Positions 46,340-58,072 of a stretch of DNA of 64,000 nucleotides are shown here, piece after piece; the stretch's first letter is position 1; each line of letters opens with the position of its first letter. The notes beneath the pieces are model-generated. The model made no database searches. It was not told the origin of the DNA and saw nothing but the letters and a program-made list of their open reading frames with translations. The translations under genes were made by a program, and so were the position numbers. The DNA lies in the NCBI RefSeq assembly GCF_040939455.1, contig NC_134109.1, positions 52,976,001-53,040,000 of the forward strand. Reading direction: 5' to 3'. The stretch comes from Microcebus murinus. Lineage: Eukaryota > Chordata > Mammalia > Primates > Cheirogaleidae.

Positions 46340-47749
46340 TCGATCAGTTGTTGTTTCTTTCCTTTAGGTTATTGTTTTGGTAATCACACACCTTGTTTAG
46401 TTTCTGAGGCGTTAGGTGATGTCTGTGGGTGAGATTGGACCACTCCCTGTATATTGATTCAGTGGGTGCCATGGAAAGGCTGTGCAAGATGCCGTCCCTG
46501 TCAGTAGGTGGCGTTTGCTTGGAGGAACAGGCTATGCTGTTGATTTTGTGTCCTGTTATCAGCTCTTGTTCTGGACGGTGATGGGTTGGGTAAGCCTGCC
46601 CTCAGGCAGTTAGCAGGGGTCAAAGTTCTGTTCTCTGCTTCCAGGAAAAGCTGTCAGGGCGGGGCTGGAATGGTCCCGCTCAGCCAGAAAGTCTGGGTGT
46701 GGGTGTGGGGCTGTCTGAGACCTGCAGTCTTGAGTGGGCCTCGCTTCTTTCCACCCTCCCCAACTCTGCAGCTACTCCTGGGCCTCTGCCAGCAGGCCAG
46801 ACCACAAGCCACCAGTCCTCCCCAGACTGTGATGCCGGCGGGGAGGTTCCCTGCCCAGGAATGCCACCTGGGCTGGGTGCACGGCCTCTTCCTGGGAGGA
46901 GGGTCGCCCTCTAGGATGCTGATCCGTCCCTGGAGGCACACACACCTCAGTAGGCTGTTCAAGTATAACCCTTCTGTGACCCGGGCAATGCTAACCCTCA
47001 GTGCACGGGATCTGGTCTGCAGGTCCAACCTCTGGGTCCCAGAGTTCAAACTATATCCCTACCAGGGAGAGGAGTTCCGGTCCCAATTCACCCAAAGGGA
47101 GCCCAAGCTGGGTCTATGTCTCTCAGCCTCTGAGTTGGCATCGTTCTCCTGGGAACACTGTGGCAGCAGCACCTGGGAGAGCTGGCGGGTAGGGAGCTCA
47201 CAGTCTGAGTTCCCCTGAGTCAGCTGTAACGTCCCAAAAAGGAAGGTCCCGTTCCCTGTAGGTGCCTCTGGCTGGTGGCTGTATTGTCTCTCTGGGCAGC
47301 TGCCGGTAGGGTCGGCGGAGGGGAAGAGGAGCCAAGATGGCGCCTGCTGCGTGGCTGGTGTCTGTTCACACGGAGGTGCCCGGAGGAACTTGGGAACCTG
47401 GTGCCACATCTGCTACAGGCTCACGGCTGGCTGGCGGAGGCCATCTCTGGGCTGGTGTCCGCAGGTCTCTCCACCCGCTGGGGAGCCCACCAGCAGTCCC
47501 AAATGCAGGGGAGGGGAAACAGCAAATTCACCTACCCTTTCCGCTTGTCTCTGGGCTGTTCCGGTGGTCTCAGCCTCCAGTTCTCCTCCGCAGCCTCCTC
47601 CCGTGGAGTCTCCTGGGGTCTCAGGTACCCCTCCTTCTGGCCCTCGTCCGCTGTATGCTCGTCTTCTTGCTTCTTTTTTCTAATTTCTGCTAGAATCTGT
47701 CTTTTCTGCAGAGACACTCTGTCTGGCAGTGTTTCTCATCCGCCATGTT
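46340..47749 (-). promoter_or_regulatory. L1 5' UTR with internal promoter
   Basis: About 1.4 kb, GC-rich and CpG-bearing compared with all surrounding DNA (for example GCCGGTAGGGTCGGCGGAGG near 47301). Family knowledge: L1 transcription starts at the first base of the 5' UTR from an internal RNA polymerase II promoter. The terminal GCGGATGAG-type start at 47730-47749 is complete. A YY1-like core (AAGATGG) occurs at 47334-47340 on the plus strand and CATGG/GGCGGA near the 5' end; functional assignment is inference. Confidence 0.75.
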
Positions 47750-47762
47750 CCTATGCAGTTTT

Positions 47763-50388
47763 GGGACCAATATTACTCAGACTTCATAAAATATCTTTGT
47801 ATACATTCTTAATTTCACTTATTCTTTGGAAATGTGCAAAATATTGAGATTATTTATTACTCAAGTTTTTAGAATAATTGAAGTCATGTGGACCCAGATT
47901 TTCCTTTGAGAACAGTGTTTAACAATGGATTCAGTGGTTTTTTTTTAATACTTGGAGGGGTAGTCAGCATAGCATACATAGATGCTATGCTTTGCCAGCA
48001 TTCTCTTTAGAACAAAATGACTTGTATCCACAACTACCTAGTGTGCCTCTGTCACTCCTCATCTGTTAGGCCTCTTAAGATATTACCCTCATCTGAAAAT
48101 AGTTGACTCACATTACTTCATGCCCCTTTCCCAAGAGAGCCTGCATCCAATGCCTATTCTATGCCAAAATATATTGCCCCAGCTCAGCACAAGTGTGTAG
48201 CACCATCCCTGCTTCGGAACTCCATTTGATCTTGGCTCAGTACTTGTGACTACATTTCCTACTAGCAATTTTGCTGTCTTCCCTTCCAGCACAGGTGTTG
48301 ATTCAAAGATAATTATGCGAAGAACTTTCTGCCTACTATTTCATAGTCTTCTTTCGGAGAAAACCGAAGTCCAAATGTTAGTGCCCAAAGTGGTCTGAGA
48401 AAGTAGATACTTAAGAGAGGATTTTGGATGTGGAACACCTGCTGCTTTGTTATGATAAGAATTATATTTCCGATAATAGATGAATCATGGCTAGCACCTG
48501 GTATAAAATAAGAGTACAACTGTTAAAACCCTCAAGATAGTGATATAGGTTGTTATATTAGTGGGGAAAAAATACACCAGTAACCATTCTGTACCACTGG
48601 ATTCAGAAATATGAGGGAAGTAGCAATTATTAATATAAGCACAAGGGAACACTATGGCTGTTACCTGGGGCAACTGATGTTCTGGAGAAAAAAATAAAAA
48701 ATAAAAGTAAGTGTGAAAGCCAGAGGAACCCCGTGGCAGCATGTGAAGACTGTCTCATTTCCTGCAGTCAAAATGTGGACATATGAGTACCCATAAAAGG
48801 ACTTAACCATAAGAATAGCAAAGCTCTAGAGAAGTTTAAATTTCCAAACTAGCCAAGCTACCTGTGCCAAATATAAGGCCATGGCATTGAAAGAATGAAA
48901 CCATTATACATGGGATAAGAAAATATAGGATGATACAATTAAAACATTGAATCTCCATAATTCTCTAAATCCTTTATGCCTGCAGAAGTGACCTTTCCTT
49001 CTAGGCAAAGGACAGCAGAACGTGCTTGATTTAAGGTAATGCAGGAGCATCTCTCCTAGCATAAAAGCCACATCCTTTGCAAATGTGTCCCCTTCTTCCC
49101 ACCTAAACCATAGACAAATAAATAGAATAAGTCATACCATAATTCAGCCACTGAAGTGTCAGATCTGCTAAGGTTGGAATGAGAATGCACTTTGAAGGAA
49201 CTGCGAGAGCAGCATTGGCAGAACAATGTGAACGGGACTCAATAATGATGGACCTGGATAAAGGGGAGTGGGATATAAGATTAGACATTGGAGAGCTTAT
49301 TGATATGGAGGCTCTGTTCTCACATTCCAAATTTAAAGTATCAGCAAGGTCCCTAAGAAATGGTATGAGCATTCTGTTATAATTGCTCCTAAAACTTGGA
49401 GAAAGTCACAGAAACTAGTAAGTAAAGATGAAACACCAGAACTGCTGTGATAGAAAAAGGAAGAATAAAAAGCTCAGAGAATTTGCCATGGACATAGTAA
49501 GGCTGGGAACCCCACAAATAACTATGCTCTGTGAGACGTTATAGAGAATATTCTCTTTAGCAAAGCAATAGTATACCTGAGAGGGGCACCAGCCACACTA
49601 ACAAGCCAAATGAGGCCCTTATCTGTAGGCCAGATGCCCTCACAGAAATATTATAGAGTTCAGTGATGGCATGATATTAAGAGTCTACATAAAAAAGGTC
49701 AAGTGACATTTAACACAACAAATTGGGTGAAGTCATCGCAATAAGCAGCAAAACCAAGGAGAAGCCAAAGAAGTTAGAATTACATATTTTTATAATTTTC
49801 ACCATATGCACACATTTAAAGGGTTATCTTTAAACACAACCTTAGCTTCTAATTGATAGTGTGAACTTTCCAAAACAAAATAACCCACAGTATTTTCTTT
49901 AGGCAGATATTAACACTTCTGGACTAATTTTCAGTTGAAGTGAACACATAGCTTAATAATGCATTAGGGTATATATCATACATTGTGAAAACCATTAGAA
50001 GTTTATTGGTTCATATTTTATTTATATAACACCTCATAAATATTGTTGTCATAGCAACTTTTGTTTCAATTTATACAGTAGAAATTTAATTTAAAGAAAA
50101 ACAGAATATGCTTCTCATCTCATAAAAGTATAAATATATGTTTCTAGTATTACTGGAGTAAGTAATATAAATAGAAAATTAAATGTAATGAACTCCAAAA
50201 TGGAGCCAGATACCAATTTATCACATACTGTGTTGCAGGGATAAATAAAAACTGATTTTGAACCAAGCTTAGAGATAGAACACAAAATAAATTGGGTTTC
50301 AATGAGGTTACCATAACTTACATCTCCCATGTTAATTTGGGCTATATTTTCAATATAATTAGCAATACAACAGAATGCAGCGTTGTAA
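47763..50388. other. Intergenic DNA; part may be an eroded unclassified repeat
   Basis: No gene recognised. 47960-49780 is less AT-rich than the flanks (TGCCCCTTTCCCAAGAGAGCC near 48120, GAGAGGGGCACCAGCCACAC near 49580) and could be remnants of an LTR element or its interior, but I cannot name a family or see a conserved protein motif. Small frames at 49103-49382 overlap on both strands and have no resemblance to known proteins. Confidence 0.35.
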
Positions 50389-50390
50389 TA

Positions 50391-51560
50391 TAGGCATACT
50401 TTAGAAATGTTGCAGTTTTGGTTTCAGGCTATTGCAATAAAGCAAGTCACATAAAGCTTTTTGTTTTCTAGTGCATATCCACGTAAAACATATGTTTATA
50501 CTATACCATTATCTATTAAGTGTTTAATAGCATTATATCTAAAAATGTTCAGACATTAATTAAAAATACTTTATTGCTAAAAACTGCTAACAATCATCTG
50601 AGCCTTAAGCAAGTCACAATCTTTTTGCTGCTTGAGGGTCTAACCTCAATGTTGATGTCCACTGACTGATGAGAGTGGTGACTGTGGCAATTTCTTAAGA
50701 TAAAACAAAAACAAACAAACAACAGAAGAAGAACAACAACAACAAAAACAAATTTTGTCACTGATTGACTCTAGTTTCCATGAAAGATATCTTTGTAATA
50801 TGCCATGGGTTTGATAGCATTTTACCCATAGTAGAACTTATTTCAAAATTGAAACAAATCTTCTCAAAATCTGCCACCACTTTATTAACTAAGTTTATGC
50901 AATATTTTAAATCCTTTGTTGTCATTTCAGAAATGCACACATCTTCACTAGGATTAGATTCCATCTCAAGAAACCATTTTCTTTGTTCATGCATGAGAAG
51001 CAGCTCCTCATCTATTCAAGATTTATCAAGAGGTTGCTGCAATTCAGTCACATCTTCAGGCTCCACAACGAATTCAATTTCTCTTGCTAGGTCCAACACA
51101 TATGCAGCTATTTTAGCTACTGAAGTCTTGAACCCCTCAAAGGCATTCACTATATGTGACAGCTATAACCTTAAAAAGTGTATTTCTTAAATATAAGATT
51201 TGAAAGTCAAAATTACTTCTTGCTCCATGGGATACAGCATGAAAATTATATAAGTAGACATGAAAACAACATTAATTTCCTGTACATCTCCATCGGAGCC
51301 CTTGACTGACTAGGTATATTGTCAATGAGCAGTAATATTTTAAAAGAAATCCTTTTTTTTAAATTTTGTACAGTGGGTCTCAACAAAGGGCTTAAAATAT
51401 TCAGTAAACTATGCTAGCAACAGGTGCACTGTCATCCAGGTGTTATTTGTTCTTACCCATTTAGAAAGCCCAGGTAGAGTAAATTTAACATAATTCTTAA
51501 GGGACCTAAGATTTTGTGATGGCAAATGAAACATTGGCTTCAAATTAAAGTTACTAGCTG
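50391..51560 (-). mobile_element. Tigger1 DNA transposon, partial
   Basis: The left end TAGGCATACTTTAGAAATGTTGC is a diverged Tigger1 inverted repeat (consensus begins CAGGCATACC), preceded by TA. The order of recognisable blocks follows Tigger1: GCATTATATCTAAAAATGTTC, CATCATCTGAGCCTTAAG-like text, GGTTTGATAGCATTTTACCC, CATCTCAAGAAACCATTTTC and GTCTCAACAAAGGGCTTAAAATATTC. Internal deletions occur, one with an (AAC)n insertion at 50706-50755, and the right part is missing after about 51560. Confidence 0.85.
50758..51560 (-). pseudogene. Tigger1 transposase fragment
   Basis: A 78-aa frame (50758-50994) reads [41 protein letters not shown] and [13 protein letters not shown], matching the C-terminal part of the pogo/CENP-B-like Tigger transposase. 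Further pieces upstream are broken by stops and deletions. Non-functional. Confidence 0.75.
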
Positions 51561-52168
51561 TATAATCAACCAAAACATATTGAGGGACAAGAATGAAAAT
51601 ACTAGGTTAAGTACCTATATAGCTCCTAAAATCACTTAGGAAGAGATTAATAATTAATTCAGACTGATAGGAGTAGTAATAAAGAATATTGTGTGAATCT
51701 AGTATATTGATGACTTTGGAGCAAATTATATAGGAAGAGTTAATTAAACTGTTTGTTGTTACATCATAAGTGATACTATTGTCACATACTGTCATCATAT
51801 AAAAACATAGAAAGATGACAAGTAAAAGACTTTATCGACAGTTCCTGGATCTGTATCTAAGAAAGAGAGGCGTGAACTAAGGTGAAACAGAAGATGACAT
51901 AAAAGAATAGAAGAAATACATAGGATTGTAAAGTAAAAGTTTGAGCATAGAAAAGATAAATGAGGGTTTTTAAATGTCCAGAAAATAAAATATATTTACT
52001 CTATAAAATTTTAATGAAAGATAACATAAGAGAAAGGTTCATTTAAGTGTTCTACAGCTGATTATCATTCATTATGACAGGTCTGTGATGTGTTTGGCTG
52101 CAGAGGAGGATTAAAAAAGGGTTAAGAAAAGCACATTAAAAAAAAAAGAAAAGCACATAAAATGATAG
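51561..52168. other. AT-rich intergenic DNA
   Basis: Nothing recognised. Confidence 0.5.
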
Positions 52169-52184
52169 AGTGATTTATCCTTAT

Positions 52185-52372
52185 TTTTCTTTTTATTTAT
52201 TTTTAATTATTATGGTACATAATCGTTATGTCTTTATAGGGTACATGTGATGTTTTGATATAGGCATACAATCTGACAAAGTGACTAAAATCAACAATAA
52301 GTGTATACTTCAAAATTACTAAAAGAATGGAATTGGAATGTTCCTAACCCAAAGAAATGATAAATACCTGGT
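52185..52372 (-). mobile_element. Tiny L1 with 5' inversion
   Basis: Poly-T-rich start, then TTTTTAATTATTATGGTACAT and GGGTACATGTGATGTTTTGA (L1 3' UTR in reverse) to about 52305, followed by CTAAAAGAATGGAATTGGAA and GTTCCTAACCCAAAGAAATG (L1 3' UTR in sense). The flanks AGTGATTTATCCTTAT (52169-52184) and AGTGATTTATCTTTAT (52373-52388) match at 15 of 16 positions. A whole twin-primed insertion in under 190 bp, from an older primate L1 subfamily. Confidence 0.85.
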
Positions 52373-52388
52373 AGTGATTTATCTTTAT

Positions 52389-52674
52389 CAACAAATAGGA
52401 AGACAGCTGGTTACAAATATCTAGCTCACACCACAAGCAGTTTAAACAATTCCCTAAATATAATAGCAGGAAGATGAGATTGTTTAAAACCTAAATTCAG
52501 ATAAAATATGTAGACAATCTATCATAATTATTTATGTCACCATCATCTTTTATGTTGACATATGCTGAAAATCGCTTCCCTAAAGTGATCACTCTGAACA
52601 AATTACTTCAGAGTCAGCTAAAAATAAATAATTTTTGCATTGAGCATTATGTACCTATACCTTAAAAAATGGAT
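52389..52674. other. Intergenic DNA
   Basis: Nothing recognised. Confidence 0.45.
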
Positions 52675-52850
52675 TTTGAATTGTGGAGTAGTGGATAAGT
52701 CATTAGAAATTTGGCCCCTTGAGTCTAGAATTTCATTTGATGCTTGTGTAATTTAAACACTTAACCTTTGAGTTTGACTTACCTCATTTGTAAAATGAGA
52801 ATAATAACCCTGCCCCGAAAGCATATTGAAAATCAAAGGCTTCATCATAA
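52675..52850 (+). repeat. MIR SINE, sense
   Basis: GTGGAGTAGTGGATAAG, then ACTTAACCTTTGAGTTTGAC, CCTCATTTGTAAAATGAGAA and TAATAACCCTGCC follow the MIR consensus closely (ACCTCTCTGTGCCTCAGTTTCCTCATCTGTAAAATGGG region). Confidence 0.75.
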
Positions 52851-53270
52851 TTAATGTTACTCATTGTAATAGGTTGAATTAATGCAGCATAGCCACTTAA
52901 AATAGAAAAATTGCAATAAAATTATATGTGATTTTATCTAATTAAATCTAGCTAGCAAAATAACACATTTACTATGTGAAATTATCTTTTCAAATTGAAA
53001 ACAGAGCATGTCCCTTATAGAGTCTGTTGTTGGTCTGAACTGACATATGCATATAACTATATTCTTAATATGCATCTTTATATATGCATTATATATGCAA
53101 TAGGTGTTGAATTTAAATATGGACTCAATTGTAAATCCACAAATATGTATTGAAAAATATTGACATGAATTTGATTCAACTTGGTAAATCAGAAGAGATC
53201 AACAAAAAATACCTTTTTTAATATGTCATTAGTAATAGGTATGAGTTAGGTAGAATAATGTTCACATACC
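52851..53270. other. AT-rich intergenic DNA
   Basis: Nothing recognised apart from ATATGCAT-type alternating runs near 53070. Confidence 0.5.
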
Positions 53271-53340
53271 AATTTTTTTTTTTTTAGTGTGTCTTTTTTG
53301 TTTGTTTGTTTCAGCATATTATGAGGGTACATACTAAGTT
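53271..53340 (-). mobile_element. Very short L1 3' tail
   Basis: Poly-T, (TTTG)n, then TTTCAGCATATTATGAGGGT: the reverse of an L1 3' terminus with only about 30 bases of element. Confidence 0.6.
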
Positions 53341-54115
53341 TTAAAAAGAATTATGTTTGGCAAGGGATTTTCCTCACCAGAAGGAAAAACGAAAGGGAGG
53401 GAATGTATAAATATTTGTCTTGTGGAGTGATGAGAAGGGAATGGAATGATATAGTACCTGAAAGCTTAAAAGACAGACAGCTAGTAGGAAATCTTTAAAG
53501 TTTAAATTTTTTTTATCCCATTAACTCAAAAGAAAATAAAGGTAGAAAATTTTAAAAGGAAATAATATGCTTCATCAAGAGGGTGCATAGTTTATATTAT
53601 CTTTCACTAGTAAGAATATAAAAATCTTTAAAAACAAAATATTCATTGTGAGAGGAATTTGCTTAGATCAGAAAATATCAAAAAGCTCTTAGACTTTATA
53701 AAATCACATAAGAGGGTGGGGACTTGGATTTTTTAAAACCATAACATGCATCTCCCTCCTGGACATTATTTTATTTTATTTTTTACCATATTTTCCTCAT
53801 CCTACCTACCTACCACCTCTGCTTACTGCTATCATGAAGCACCTTTACATGTTAGATATTGCATTGCTCAATCATACTGCATTGGAACAAACATAGAAGC
53901 CTACCTCTAAAGTGAAGACTTCAAATTCTAATTTATAAATTTATCAGGTATCTTTCCAAGCAAAGTGTTTTTTTTTTTGTTCACATAGATTATTCTCCAT
54001 AAGAATTTTTGGTGTTGAATAGGCCTTATTATTTGACAATATTTGAGTTCCTGCTGCCTCATTAGTTTGGGACTGCTTGTTAGTTGGCAGACTACAGCAA
54101 TTTAGACACATTAAA
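53341..54115. other. AT-rich intergenic DNA
   Basis: Nothing recognised. Confidence 0.45.
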
Positions 54116-54330
54116 AATATCACAGTTTCTAGCAAAAAGAACAAACTGGGAAACATCAATCTACTAGATTTCAAGTTATACTACAAAGGGATGGTAACCA
54201 AAACAGCATGGTATTGGCACAAGAATAGAGATATAGACCACTGAAACAAGACTGCGAACCAAGATATAAAACCATCCTCATATTAACATCTGATAATATG
54301 ATGTGACAAAGCAGACTAAAACATATAAAC
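54116..54330 (+). mobile_element. Internal L1 ORF2 fragment
   Basis: CATCAATCTACTAGATTTCAAG, TACTACAAAGGGATGGTAACC and GGTATTGGCACAAGAATAG (read in parts) correspond to ORF2 around LPDFKLYYKAV and WYWHKNR. Truncated on both sides; frame broken. Confidence 0.8.
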
Positions 54331-57300
54331 AGATTGTTTGATTTTTACAAGGTTAATGATTGATATTTTAAAATTATAATTATTTACATTTATCATGTTT
54401 TGAGTTATGAGTGAAAATCTTTATGAAAGAAAACTTAATAACTAAAAGATTTTTAACTTTTTTATTAACTATTTAGAAAGATTTAATAAGCTTTTAAATC
54501 CAGATTCATGTATATGGAGGCAGCACACTAATTATGTCAAATAACTCGATTTGACAATTGAGTTTAAACAAATTGATTATAATTTTTAAATTCATTGAAA
54601 TCTCAATCAAAATATGAATAACATTTTTGAGGGAAATATGATAATCTTGTCTTCAGTTCATATAAAAAGATACATAAAATAATATTTTAAAAATTGAGAA
54701 AGACAATAATGTAGGAAAAATTGACCACCCATAAAAACACAATAATACCAGAAAAAGACCTAAGAATAAACTAATAGATAATTCTAAAAGAATGTAAAAT
54801 TGTACATTTAGTTTGATAAAGATGCCATTTGTCATAATGAAATCATCATCAATTTTAAAGAAAATAATGGTAGATTCTCCCCATTTCACATCTTATTAAT
54901 ATACAAAAAGTACAAATATCCTCAAAATTATGCTCTTTTAAATAACATATAAAGACATCAGTTTTTTATATTTTTACTTTGTGAGTATATATAGTCATCC
55001 GAAATCATTCACATATATATAATGAGATATGTTTAAGCCCAAATTATGTTTAACAATCAGCTAACACATTTATTAAAAATGGACAATCTCTACTATCTTT
55101 TATCATTCTCACTGATCATGAATTTACAGATCCAAGAGTCCAGGAAGTTACTTTTTTTTTTAAATCAAATACCATATGAGAATAAAAAGAAAAGAATCTA
55201 GAACCTCTTTTGAAGGAAAACAATGTATAAAACATATTAAGTAAAACAAAAATAGGTGCAGAAACATAAATAGTAGAGATTCTCTGTGTGTGCATTTGTT
55301 TGAGTATATATACTATAAAAATGTATGTCATAAATGCATGAGAAAGACACATCACAAGTGTTACAATAGATAAAATACACATCACAATGTTACCAGTAGT
55401 TAAAATTGTTGAACAAGGAATGTTATAATTTGTTTCGTATATAAAAAATGGCTTGACACTTCTATTCAAGAAATATATTCAAGCAATTACACATATTTTT
55501 CTTTACTTGTATTTCTGTTTTATCTATTTTTATAACTATTCTTCCTGAGGTTAAAATATCTAATTGTATGCTCTTCTTAAATCTTACAGTTGAGGTAATC
55601 AATCAAGCAAAACAGGTTTTTATATGATAATTTCTGAAGCATGAAACAGCAGAGGCCACATAAAACTCACAATTATTTTCTATTAGTTCCTGAATCCCTG
55701 AGTCATGATTTCATAATCATCTTCGTCATACAGTAAGATCTGAGGTTTCACATGTAATTTTTCAACACAGATTCAATAATCCTATTTGTCTCTAATGGAA
55801 AGAAACATGATATTAAATAACATGTTTCACATTTTTGCTATCATTTTTATAAATGATGATGAATGCTTGATTGGTATTATTTGTGATCTCAACAATGTGA
55901 TAATAAATGGCCATGCATTTGGTTTCATTAGTATATTATGTTGACTCAGCCAATGTGACCATTTCTGGATGCACACAAGCAAGAAGCAGGTGGATTGGCT
56001 GAATTTGTTCAAGCAACATTTATATTTGTGTAATGAGGCAACATAATCTAAATAAATGATCTTACCATGACATTTTAATAATTCAGGAGGAAAATGGTAT
56101 AAATGGATCAAAGAAATAAAAAAAACCCCTCATTACTGCAAAATTTAAATGCTAATGAACATGATGGAAGCTTAAAAGTAGTTGATGATTTTTTAAGACC
56201 CATTTCCTGTGTTAAAATTAAGTATGCACAAAGTGGTAATGATGCTGAGTGCTTATTTAATTTAGTTATAGTAGTCTAAGTTCCCAGTTAGGATATACAG
56301 TTTTATGGTACATATTTTGCTATAATTTAAATTTTGACATTGTTATCATCAAGTCAACTTAAATACAGATTTCCAAAAGTAATTTCTTAAATTTTACCTA
56401 ATTATTTTCATGCATTCTCAAAATTCATATGATGCTGTTTTTATTTGGCAGTAAAATAAAACTGCTATCAGAGTTTGAATTACCCTTTAAAATAGTTGGC
56501 AACTTTGAATACTCTGAATTACACGTGCTGGTCTGATGTTTATCTACCATTGTGACTTGCATAGAAATCCATCAAAACTGACATAATCTTTTGAGATTTC
56601 AATTTTTTAAATTTAAATCACACATGTAAAATTGTATATAGTGTATACAATACCAAAAGTTTTAACATAAGGAGTTGAAGTCTTTATTTCCTATCCTGAC
56701 ACTTAGCCAATTCAGACATGGACATGATTTTATCTCTTTTTGAAATACACAGACAGAAATTAATTAAATATATTCTTAAGCACTGTACCTTTTTACATAA
56801 TAAGATATCTATTACTATTACACATAATAGTATACCCATTTTGAACATTTATCTGGCTTTATAAATAACTCATTACCTTTAATTTGCATGATATTGTATT
56901 ATATTTTATCTATTTTACCATTGAGTCACAATTTTTCCAGTTTTATTTTAACCATATAATAATATTCAAAGGAACATATTCAAAATACATCTTTGGACAT
57001 ATGCATATAAATCATTAGGCTAAATTGCTACCAGTGAAATAGATGAGCCATGGTTTTGAGTGATGTTGTTAAATTGACCTTTGAAAATAATCTCACTTTC
57101 TACTGTCATTGAGACTATATGGGACATTCTGTTTTCTTTTCCCCCACCAATCTCAATTTTTTAAATCTAATTAGCTTGGCTCAATTTACAATGTCCTACC
57201 TAGTTCTCAGTGTCATTATAAATCTCCAAATTCAGATTGCTCATAACTCTATAAATATCAACTCAGCTTGAGATAGCAAAAAGCAGCTACCAAGTAATAA

Positions 57301-58042
57301 TTGTGTTTTTAACCATTCATTATTCCTGGGACCTGTAGCTACAAAACTGAATATAGCATATGCAAAAAAACAAAAAAAACACTCCTCAGTTGAATGCTTT
57401 GAAATGATATTTAACTGAAAACCTACTACTGATAGAATAAATTGAATTAGAAATTGAAGAAATCTCAGGAAACAGGTTAACATCCCAAGGTTTAGAGGAC
57501 TTAAAAGATTTCTATATTCATAAGTAATTCTTCAAAATCCAGTAGTACTTTATCACATTCCTCACCAGACTGCTCTCTTATCCTTATGCGTGATCTTCCT
57601 GAATTAAAAATGTGAATGAGATCGATACACTCATGTTGGCATAGATGTCCAATAAACATTTTTGATAAGTTTTTTATTATATTAATAGTTAGTCTCTACT
57701 TTAGGACTGCCTTGAAAGAGAGCCTGACCGAATACTACACTATGCAGAGAGGAAACTGTCCTCAGTAACTGGAGGAGACACTCTCAGTGATCTGCCCATA
57801 TCCCCAGGCCCTTAGTATATCTTGGCATACCATACCAGATTTTCACTTTCAGACACTTGAAGCCATTTGTCAGGCAATTTATCTGATCCTTTCATTGTAC
57901 TTCCAAAGGGCAGTTAATGTGCCCCAGGAGCATGTCTAAACTAATGACTGAATTTAATTTCTAGTGAATTTAATTTCTTTGTTTCTTAGTGTAACTAAAC
58001 CAAGGTGGAACTTACAGTTGGTTATTTATAAGATACAACCAT
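54331..58042. other. AT-rich intergenic DNA
   Basis: No gene or nameable repeat over 3.7 kb. The most hydrophobic frame (55116-55469, minus) was examined and not accepted as a receptor gene. 57700-58000 is slightly less AT-rich and may be an eroded repeat. Confidence 0.5.
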
Positions 58043-58072
58043 AAAAACAACAACAACAACAACAAAAAAACA
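58043..58072 (+). repeat. (CAA)n microsatellite next to Alu
   Basis: ACAACAACAACAACAAC run immediately upstream of the Alu start. Confidence 0.8.

Larger units (their letters stand above)
41214..47749 (-). mobile_element. Full-length L1 retrotransposon (lemur subfamily)
   Basis: About 6.5 kb between target duplications. In element order on the minus strand: a 5' UTR from 47749 to about 46340, starting with CATGGCGGATGAGAAACACTG-like text; ORF1 (45348-46253 as an open frame); a 41-base spacer; ORF2 (45306-41431, one continuous frame with four stops); and a 3' UTR with G-runs ending CCCCCATTATATGCCG and an A-tail of about 12. Low divergence of its frames compared with other copies makes it the youngest large element here. 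It cannot encode active ORF2p as it stands. It also serves as an internal reference for aligning the truncated L1s in the window. Confidence 0.95.

Noticed and set aside
46340..47749. GC-rich, CpG-bearing region that could be a host gene CpG island
   Set aside because: It is bounded by the L1 target duplication and ORF1 and matches the expected position and length of an L1 5' UTR.
55116..55469. 117-aa minus-strand frame rich in hydrophobic residues, reminiscent of a vomeronasal-type receptor segment
   Set aside because: No conserved receptor motif, no upstream or downstream continuation of a seven-helix protein, and AT-rich antisense DNA readily yields Ile/Phe/Leu-rich frames.
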